A DNA stretch of 64,000 nucleotides, taken from positions 20,594,414-20,658,413 of the forward strand of contig CM055098.1 in the NCBI GenBank assembly GCA_029204225.1. Reading direction: 5' to 3'. A program made the translations under genes and the position numbers. Positions 56,501 through 64,000 of the stretch are shown piece by piece; positions within the stretch are counted from its first letter, which is position 1; each line of letters starts with the position of its first letter. Source of the DNA: Diphasiastrum complanatum. Taxonomy: Eukaryota; Streptophyta; Lycopodiopsida; Lycopodiales; Lycopodiaceae. The notes beneath the pieces are model-generated. The model did no database searches, was not told the DNA's origin, and saw only the letters and a program-made list of their open reading frames with translations.

Positions 56501-57041
56501 CATGGAAGGTAAAGACCTCTCTCATCTTGAAGGGAAAAGCTTATGGCCCTGGGTGGACGGCACCGAAGAGATGCCTACAACCACTGGCAGAGAGCTACGA
56601 GAGTGGAGAGAAAGGAACGACAAGGCAGTAGCTGTCTTATCCTCCTCCATCGAAGATAGCCTAACGCTAGACCTTGCCACACTCTCTAACGCAAGAGAGA
56701 TGTGGGATGCATTACTGACTAGGTTCCAGACAAAATCACACAGCCAGATAATGCTTCTCGAAGACCAACTGACCAACCTATGATAGGATGACAAAGACCT
56801 CACATCCTTTATTAGAAAGATGAAGGATCTATTCCTTATGTTACACAGCGCTAGAGTAGACAATGCAGTCTCAGTAGAGAAGCAACTCACCTACTTGCTA
56901 GGAGCTTTACCAAGATCCTTCCAGACTAGCCGAATGTTGCTAGCCAAAGATCCACAAATGACTCTAAAAAATACGGTAATTGAGATTAGAGAAGAAGTCG
57001 AAGCTCGTGAGCACCTTGATCACAAGGACACCTCTAATTAG
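56500..57041 (+). mobile_element. Copia gag fragment (UBN2-type), forward
   Basis: The forward frame reads 'KSLWPWVDGTEEMP', 'ERNDKAVAVLSSSIEDSLTL', 'ATLSNAREMWDALLTRFQTK' and 'MLLEDQLTNL', two stops, then 'FIRKMKDLFLMLHSARVDNA' and 'LLGALPRSFQTSRMLL'. This is the middle of a copia gag (Retrotran_gag_2/UBN2) of a different family from D, B and E. No LTR or pol flanks it. Confidence 0.8.
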
Positions 57042-57451
<410 letters not shown>

Positions 57452-57585
57452 AAGTATAAAAACATGCAATCCCAATAACAATCAGATCCAACAATTAGCA
57501 AACACGATAAAATCATGAGAGATGGAGGAAAAGTGATAGCGAGCAAGGACATTCATAAATCTATTTCACAAGAGAACCAATCTGC

Positions 57586-58275
57586 TTTATTGGAATGAAG
57601 CTATGGGAATGTGAGATTGGGAGTGTACGAATGTAAGCTTTAAAAGATGGAATTGGGGAATGCAGATCTGGGATTCGTAACAAGTCTTAAGACATGTGGA
57701 TTTGGGGATTGTCAGAGAGTGAATGAGGGAAGCAAATCTGGGGATTTAAAATGGGAATGGAGAACGTGAATATGGGAATTTGGAGGATTGGGGACTGTAG
57801 ATTTGGGATTCAGAAACGGTCTTGCAGATTTGGGATCCCAAAATGGGAAGGCAATTCTAGCAATGTAGCTGGGTGAAAACAAAAAGTGTGATGGTTGGAG
57901 ATAGGATGAGATTTTTAAATCTCCTCTTTGGCCAGTGATAAAGGGTGGATGGATGTAGGTTATACCCAAGGGGGGAGTCAAGATATCAAATTTTGGAGTG
58001 CTGGGATGATTTTGGGATTGTAGGAAGCTAGGAGTGAAAAAAGTCCAAATCTATGGATCCTTTGGGAGGTATGGCTTGCCCTTCTAGGGATGTCAAGAGA
58101 TGTATTTGATCTCTCAGATCTGAAAGAGGCGAGTCAAAATATCCAAAATTGAAGGCAAATAGGCGAACTAAGACCTTGAGGGAACAATGAGATATGACAC
58201 TCACAAAAAGTCTATCAGATTGGGGATCCCAAAAAGTGCAAAAATCTGGATTTTCAGACTTTTCAGTGCAACATG
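57586..58275 (-). mobile_element. Gypsy G3 leader fragment
   Basis: Reverse-complement match to 31170-31870 of the G2 leader ('ccaaatctgcaagacc', 'atccatccaccctttatcac', 'aagtgcaaaaatc'). It supports G3 having been a full element before rearrangement. Similarity stops at 'gtgcaacatga' (about 58272). Confidence 0.75.
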
Positions 58276-58445
58276 AAGAGCAACTTCAAATAACAGTGAA
58301 GAAAAATGACAACATTATTGTTATGATTGAGATTTTGTGTAGATCTTGCATATTCTCTGACATTCCAGTTCTTGATGTTCTTGGGGTGTCCAAGAATCAA
58401 AAGGCTGGTTGGTTTCTTGATTCTTGGACTTCTAAAATGCTATAG
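58271..58445 (+). pseudogene. GF1-like short fragment
   Basis: The forward frame 'EEQLQITVKKNDNIIVMIEI' matches 'QEQLQIIVKENDNIIVMIEI' at 17594-17660. After that the frame reads 'RSCIFSDIPVLDVLG' and 'GWFLDSWTSKML' to a stop, which has no match elsewhere in the window. Confidence 0.5.
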
Positions 58446-59270
58446 ATTAGTTTCTTGTTTCTTGTTTTGTCAATTTATGCAAGTGTAGATCAGTCTAGTG
58501 AAGTGTAGGATCTGATTCAGTTCGTTTTTAAGAGTAGGTAGTTGTAGAATCTATTGAATGTTCATTTGGGCTGCACTCTGATCTGTAAATGAATGTTCAT
58601 GGCTTGCATCTTTGTTTAGAATGTAAGAACAAGAATATCAATAGATGATGTTGTAGCTGTTGCGCACATATCATTCTAGAATGTCTGATCTTGATTGAAT
58701 TATTGTCTGCTTATTGTTTGTGTATCTCATTCGCTTGTTTTATTTATTCCGCACATAGGTTCAATCTTGTTCAAAGCTGAATTAACTTAAAATGTAGGTC
58801 AGCAATGTCTGTCTACATTCTGGTTATGACCTCAAAAAAATTGAGTAAATCTCAAATAGATGACATTGGCAAGCCTCTTCTTGAATTTTTTGGTCAAACT
58901 AGCAAGATATGATCAAACCAAATGTGTCCACACAGGTCTAGGTGCCCTACCTAACCCTCTTCAAAAGCTTATAACTTTTGATTGGCTCTACCAGATGGAC
59001 CATGAAACAAATTGGTACAAAAACTAGACAAAAGTAGCTTTCAAACAAGCTTTGGATCTAACTTGGAAGAGAACTTTCCAAATGAACTTGGCTGTACTTC
59101 ACACATGTCTGAGCAGGTAATTCCGTATAGTACCTGAAATGATTCAAGTATTATAATAATGAACCCTCTTGATCCAAATTTGCTTGAGATAGCATGGGAG
59201 ATGCTCTCTAGATCTTGATTTTTGTGAAAGTTTTGAAACTATGGATGAAGATGCATCAAACACTTAGGTA
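58446..59270. other. No gene identified; probably decayed copia leader
   Basis: The right part precedes, on the minus strand, a copia primer site and so would be element leader if the element ran to the left. No gag could be recognised there. Confidence 0.35.
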
Positions 59271-59283
59271 GGCTCTGATACCA
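59271..59283 (-). promoter_or_regulatory. Primer-binding site, initiator tRNA-Met type (element F)
   Basis: The plus strand ggctctgatacca is followed by TGTGAAAAAATC, the end of a reverse LTR. Confidence 0.85.
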
Positions 59284-59697
59284 TGTGAAAAAATCACACA
59301 TGTGGGAATGCCCTAATGTGTGAAATTGATCTCCTAAGCTTGGCTCATGCACTACAGATCACCAACTGATTGAAATCCAAGATCAATGACAAGATCTAAG
59401 GCAAAAAGACCATTCTACATGCATTCATTCATTACCAAAAGGTGTTTCAAACGTGTGAAAGACTTCATGAAATAAACTAAGTCCCAACAAGCTCCTTTCC
59501 TCAAGTAGAGAGAGAAAATATCACTTTTGGGCTAATCTAGAGAGATAAGAGTTAAAATAGCAATGATCGACTTATACAATGCTTTCTTATTTCGACAACC
59601 CCACGTGTGCTCAGTTCTAGAATTATTGGGTCATCTTTCTTTTATGAGCCCTTTGAGTGCTTTTAAGCAACTTTATCTTTGTACATACTAATTAGTG
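59284..59697 (-). mobile_element. LTR of unknown copia element F (reverse) and/or start of element E LTR
   Basis: A reverse LTR begins at 59284 (ACACATGTGG box at 59295). Its other end could not be placed; somewhere before 59697 the sequence must pass into the 5' LTR of element E, which is interrupted by a solo LTR. Confidence 0.45.
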
Positions 59698-59702
59698 GAA
59701 TA

Positions 59703-60352
59703 TGTGAAAGATTCAACTAGTTTCATCACATTTTGCAATATTTTCATGTTTGGCATATTGAGGCCAAAACTTGTTTTAGACTTAGAGGTTGACTTTTCAA
59801 AGTTCATTAGTCTAAATTTCATTTGAATAAACACTTTTTGAAAGTGTGGGAAAGATAGAATGCGAGTTTGAGCAGATTCAGTTTGAATAAGTTGGGTACA
59901 TTGAATCTAGACCCAAAATTGGTAGGGTTAGCATTTTGGTGGGAAAGCCAAGTGGCCAAATAGGGTTTGGACCTGCTATAAAAGGATGTAACTCATGGAG
60001 AGAATCATCTTCTCTCTTCCCTATCTCATTTCATGCTTATACATGGTTCTCTTGGGTTCTACTATCCATTGGTGCACTATCTTGGTGATTGCTTGCAATT
60101 CTATGTGTAGAATGATCTATATTTGCTATTTTTGGATCCACACGTGTGAAATATAGTAGCTTGCTGGTTTTGTATGGACAGCAACAGTACATAATCATTT
60201 CATTCAAGTTTGATCAAGTTCTATTAGTGTTTGCATCCCAAATTGTGTGTAGATGCTGATTTTTTTACATTGGTGAAATTGGTAGTGTATTTCTCTTTCT
60301 AACCAAAGATCATTCAAGTAGATTGGATCTTAAGGATCTGAAATCTTTCACA
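59703..60352 (+). mobile_element. Solo LTR of family B, with TSD GAATA
   Basis: It runs TGTGAAAG...CTTTCACA, 650 bp, matching the reverse complement of 20689-21352 along its length (shared 'aaacactttttgaaagtgtggg', 'gtggccaaatagggtttgg', 'ctataaaaggatgtaac'). It is flanked on both sides by GAATA (59698-59702 and 60353-60357). It has one CACACGTGTG (60139-60148). Confidence 0.9.
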
Positions 60353-60456
60353 GAATATACAGTTTGTGGAGAGCAATTCTGTTGTCTTGTCTTGTTGCAC
60401 TTGATGTTGTGTTGTGGTGATTGATCTGGTTGGGTGTTTAAACTGTTTTTTTAACT

Positions 60457-60469
60457 TGGTATCAGAGCC
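60457..60469 (+). promoter_or_regulatory. Primer-binding site, initiator tRNA-Met type (element E)
   Basis: TGGTATCAGAGCC at 60457 in forward orientation, upstream of the copia E gag. The sequence before it (60358-60456) should be the end of the E 5' LTR, although it ends in AACT rather than the usual CA. Confidence 0.9.
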
Positions 60470-61726
60470 CTTGGTGGCTACAATCACCGGACAAGAATGG
60501 AGAGCTACGAATTCATGACGGTTTGTTGGCTAGGAAGCACAAAACTGAGTTTGTGGAGATTCGTGGATTAGCTCAAAACTGTAAGAAGATTCAGTGGCAG
60601 GGGATTGTTGGCTGAATCAAAGGGCAAGCAAAGATTGAAGCTGGAAATTCTTCTGAAGGGTTGCTTGGCATTTGTGATTGGTTTGAATCCAATCGCACAC
60701 CGTTTGAAGAGCGGTTTGGACCAGAATATTGTTTGTTGTAGGACAACTTTAGAGGGATAGTAGCTGCTCAGTTAAACTCTCAAGAAGTTCAGATAAAGCC
60801 CAAAAATATCTTCTTCTTTGATAGCTAGGATTTCAAGAAGGGAAAAAGCATTTCTCTCTCAATACAAATCCGTTTTTGAAGCTATGAAAAGCCAGGAGTG
60901 GGTGCCCTGCTACTGTTGTGGATGTGTGGAGAGGCCCGTGGGCGGCCGTGGATCAGCCAGTAAGTTGGAGTGAAGCAAACACAACTTTCATAGCTTGAAT
61001 GTAAAGGCTTGGGGCTGCCATCGCTGAAAGAGAAGGAGGAGGGAGGCACACAACTCGCGCGCAAGGAATCTGAGAGTGGCTGTAGCGGCTAAAGATGTCT
61101 AGCGCGTGGAGGAGTGGGCTTTAATGCCCAGATGTTGTTTTGAACCATCATATGAGCCTCAATTAGATCAATGGCCAAGATGAAGTTCTTAGGGAGAAAC
61201 GTGGGCCACAGGATGAAGGATCACCCTTAGATGGCCTTTGAAAGGGTCCTGAAGAGGTGAAAGGCAAAATAGGCCTTCTTTTCATTAAAAATTTTCAAAC
61301 TGAAAAAATTGTTGGGTCCCAAGTTTTGTGAAAGGTGAAGCTTCTTCAAACTGAAGAAACAGTTCAAAAATCCAAATTGCCCTTATTTTCACCTCCTTTA
61401 GCCTATTTTGGCCAAACGAAAGGCGATAGCCTCCAAATGAAGGACACCCTGATTGTACCTGCAAATAGGTATGCCAAAATAAAGTGGTTGTCACGGAGAA
61501 AGTGTTTGGAGCGTGCCAGAAGTGATTTCACCATTCCACTAGGCAGGTAGCTGGGAGTTGGTGACGAGAAGCATTTCGGAAAGCGACGCCAGTTTGGCTT
61601 TCAATTTGGCAAAAGAGCGGCGGGTGGCCTGGTAAGCCGAAAATTGAAAGTCATTATTTTTTATTTTTGACATCACGGTTGGCTTCGGCATACACTTTAT
61701 AGCCTACAGGTGGAGTTTCAAGCAGT
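60470..61726 (+). mobile_element. Leader of copia element E
   Basis: A 1.26-kb stretch between primer site and gag; it is somewhat GC-richer around 60890-61110. No coding motif is recognised in its short frames. Confidence 0.6.
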
Positions 61727-62683
61727 TTGGAAATGACAAACATCAATGAGGCAACTTTGGGCGATGCAAGCAAACTTGATGGGGCTTCTAGCTACAACAT
61801 CTGGAAATTCAAAATGAAGAGCATTTTGACGAAGAAAGAGTTATGGGATATTGTGGCAGGTATTGAAGTCCGGCCAAATACCACTCCAGGTGACATGAGG
61901 GCCTTTGATAAAAAGACGTAGAGAGCATTGTCCTTGATCAATCTTTCAGTGAAAGACCATGTGATTACTCATATAAGTGATGCCATGACGGCTAGGTGAG
62001 CTTGGAAAGCTCTCAGAATGCAATTTCAAACTTGCAATCTAGCTCGGGCCATGTTCTTGAAGTTGAGATTGAACGCAATAAGGATGGAAGAAAGTGAATC
62101 AGTGGGATCTTTCTTCACCAGGATAAAGGAGCTGAGAGATCAACTTGTGGCAATTGGAGAACCAATTAGGGACATTGAATTGGTACATACCACAATGAGC
62201 AGTGTCTCAGAAGGGCTACATATGTTTGTAAGTGGCATTGCTTCAAAAGAGAGATTGCCTACTTTTGAAGACTTCCACGGAATCATGTTGCAGGAAGAGC
62301 AGCGTCGCGAAGTGGTGAAGTCAAGGCCAACTCCACAGGAGGATCAAGCCTTGCTTGCTAAAGGCAAGCAGAAAGGACGGAAAAGGATTCCCAAGAAATC
62401 CAAGGATGATGATGACGAGGGAGAGTCGTCATCAAAAGGGAAAAAGAAGAGGAAAGGCAAATGTTGCTATTGCCACAAACCGGGTCATTGGGCACGCGAG
62501 TGTTACAAAAAGAAAGCGGACATAAAGGCGGGAAAAGTGACTCAACAAGGCAACATTGCCGAAGATGATGGAGAAGATGACGAGACAAGTGTCTTCTCAT
62601 CGGCATTGGCATTCCAGGTTGATGATGGTGCCAGATGGTTCATAGATTCAGGCACCACAAAGGCATATGACCAGGAAACGTGA
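61727..62683 (+). pseudogene. Copia E gag and protease start
   Basis: The gag frame starts at ATG 61727. It opens with 'LDGASSYNIWKFKMKSILTK' and 'ELWDIVAGIE' (DUF4219/UBN2 type) and is interrupted by a TAG at 61919 and a stop near 61998. It then runs open from 62018: 'ESVGSFFTRIKELRDQLVAI', 'LPTFEDFHGIMLQEEQRR', a Lys-rich linker, and the CCHC knuckle CCYCHKPGHWAREC (62464-62505). The protease begins with WFIDSGTTKAYDQ near 62637, where the usual ATKHMT is altered, and the frame shifts at about 62670. Confidence 0.85.
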
Positions 62684-63092
62684 TTGGTTTGAGAAATTCT
62701 CACCAATCCATGATGGGGATAAGGTCACTCAAGCCATTGGGGAGGAATGCCAAATACAGGGTGTGGGCAATGTACTTGTGCAGTTTCCTGATGGTAAAAT
62801 CAAGAATATACCTAATGTGTTTTATGTTCATATACTCAAAAAGAGTTTGCTTTCTGTTGGAGTAATGGCAAATCAACATCTTAAGGTTGAATTTTTCAAT
62901 AAAGAATGCCTTATGAGGGATATGAACCACAACCATAAAGTGGTGGCGAAAGGTTATAGAGATAGTAATTGTGGCCTTTATAAATTGGATGCTGCAAAAC
63001 CAGGAGAATATGGTTTGGCTATCTCAACAACATCTCAATCTGAGTCGTGGTATAGAAGACTTGGTCATTTGAACTATGGGAGCTTGAGATGA
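62667..63092 (+). pseudogene. Copia E protease end and integrase zinc finger
   Basis: Open frame with 'IPNVFYVHILKKSLLSVGVM' (end of protease), 'GYRDSNCGLYKLDA' and the GAG_pre-integrase start 'WYRRLGHLNYGSLR' (His of the HHCC finger). It ends at a frameshift at about 63088, where the next frame begins with MMVKLKMVIGLP. Confidence 0.8.
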
Positions 63093-64000
63093 TGGTGAAG
63101 CTGAAGATGGTAATAGGGTTACCGGCATTACAAGATCATCATCATGCAATATGTGAAGGATGCGTCATGGGAAAGCATCACAGGGAGACATTCAAGAAAG
63201 GTGGAGCTACAAGAGCTAAGAAACCGCTGGAACTTATTCACAGTGACTTGTGCGGCCCAATGAAGACCATGTCGTTGGGGAAAGCATATTATTTTATGAC
63301 TTTCATAGATGATTACTCTAGGAGGACATGGATTTATTTCTTGAAGAAGAAATTTGACGCTTTTGCTCACTTCAAGGAGTTCAAGACTTTGGTAGAGAAC
63401 CAACTGGATGCACGCATTAAAGTGCTAAGATCTGATAGAGGGGGCGAATACAAATTTGATGATTTTGAGGACTTTTGCAAGGAACACGGCATCAAAAGAC
63501 AATTCACACAGTCACACATGCCGCATAGTAATGGTGTAGCTGAAAGGAAAAACATGACTATTATGGAGAGTGCACGCTCCATGATGAAGCAAATGGGCTT
63601 GACTGATTCACTTTGGTCGGAAGCGTGCAGTGCGACAACGTTCTTGCAAAACAAGAGCCCTACAATTGCGGTTCCAAATGTGACTCCCGAAGAAGCATTT
63701 ACAAGAATAAAGCCAAAAATCGACAAGTTTCGTGTCATTGGATGTAAGGCCTATGTACATGTGCCAAAGGAAGAACGAAATAAACTTGATGCCAAAGCAA
63801 TCAAGTGAATCTTTGTCGATTATGACGAGAGGACGAAGGCATACAGGTGTTTTGATCCTGTAATGAACAAGATTCACATTAGCAAAGATGTGATCTTTGA
63901 TGAAATGCATAGGTATGAAGATGAAGACCAGGCAAGTGGTGAAAGCATCAAAAGACTTCCCACAATTTTGAAAGAAGAAGATGAAGAAGATGCTCCACAA
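63089..64000 (+). mobile_element. Copia E integrase (runs off the window)
   Basis: The frame contains the zinc-finger cysteines (CEGCVMGKHH), the first catalytic Asp (LIHSDLCGPM), the second (LRSDRGGEYK) and the Glu (HSNGVAERKN), so the DDE core is intact. It continues 'GCKAYVHVPKEERNKLDAKA' to a TGA at 63806, where relatives have Cys or Arg; the frame is open again to the window end ('FDEMHRYEDEDQASGES'). RT, RNase H and the 3' LTR lie beyond 64000. It is the best-preserved element of the window but already has at least three nonsense changes and two frameshifts. Confidence 0.88.

Noticed and set aside
60457-60469. tRNA gene fragment
   Set aside because: Only the 12-13 bases complementary to the tRNA 3' end are present; it is a retrotransposon primer site.

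Overview
The window looks like nuclear DNA of a land plant with a large, retrotransposon-rich genome. It is AT-rich, has long (CT/GA)n tracts and GT-AG introns with U-rich acceptors, and is dominated by nested, decayed Ty1/copia and Ty3/gypsy elements with plant-type primer-binding sites (TGGTATCAGAGC, initiator-Met type, four times; a TGGCACCATTGCC site, Asp-like, once). I cannot name the species. No rRNA, tRNA, CRISPR or bacterial-style operon was seen, and no clearly intact host gene. Almost every coding stretch is a transposon remnant or a broken gene copy.

Layout. 1-2.5 kb: microsatellites and a roughly 570-bp foldback. 2.5-3.6 kb: a fragment of an unidentified spliced gene family (called GF1 here) with a gypsy gag piece inside it. 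3.94-17.39 kb: copy 1 of a large direct duplication. 17.4-18.24 kb: another GF1 fragment. 18.86-24.5 kb: a decayed copia element (A) whose 3' end is split by a reverse-strand copia (B) with matching 5-bp target-site duplications. 24.5-29.6 kb: mostly featureless DNA, a third copy of an acidic ORF, and (CT)n. 29.6-38.2 kb: a forward gypsy element (G2). 38.2-38.87 kb: a GF1 fragment. 38.87-52.67 kb: copy 2 of the large duplication. 52.9-58.3 kb: reverse gypsy element G3 with a copia LTR and gag pieces. 58.3-60.4 kb: LTR debris including a solo LTR with perfect target-site duplication. 60.46-64.0 kb: a forward copia element (E) that runs off the window.

The duplicated block carries, in order: a reverse-strand acidic ORF, a 2.1-kb segment bounded by 75-bp inverted repeats and holding a GF1 fragment, a reverse-strand coiled-coil ORF, a forward multi-exon ULP2/SENP-like cysteine-protease gene, the end of a convergent GF1 gene, then a gypsy LTR, gypsy pol pieces and a copia gag-protease piece. 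Copy 1 has lost 2.6 kb (most of the convergent GF1 gene and an extra gypsy ORF); copy 2 has lost about 2.2 kb of LTR and pol. The copies differ at about zero to two positions in most 60-base lines I compared by eye.

The most interesting items are the duplicated ULP2-like gene with preserved splice sites but no visible catalytic Asp, the acidic ORF that is open in one copy and frameshifted in the other, a shared copia gag-protease to gypsy RT junction, the unidentified GF1 family, and seven exact copies of the palindrome CACACGTGTG spread over three unrelated LTR-element families.
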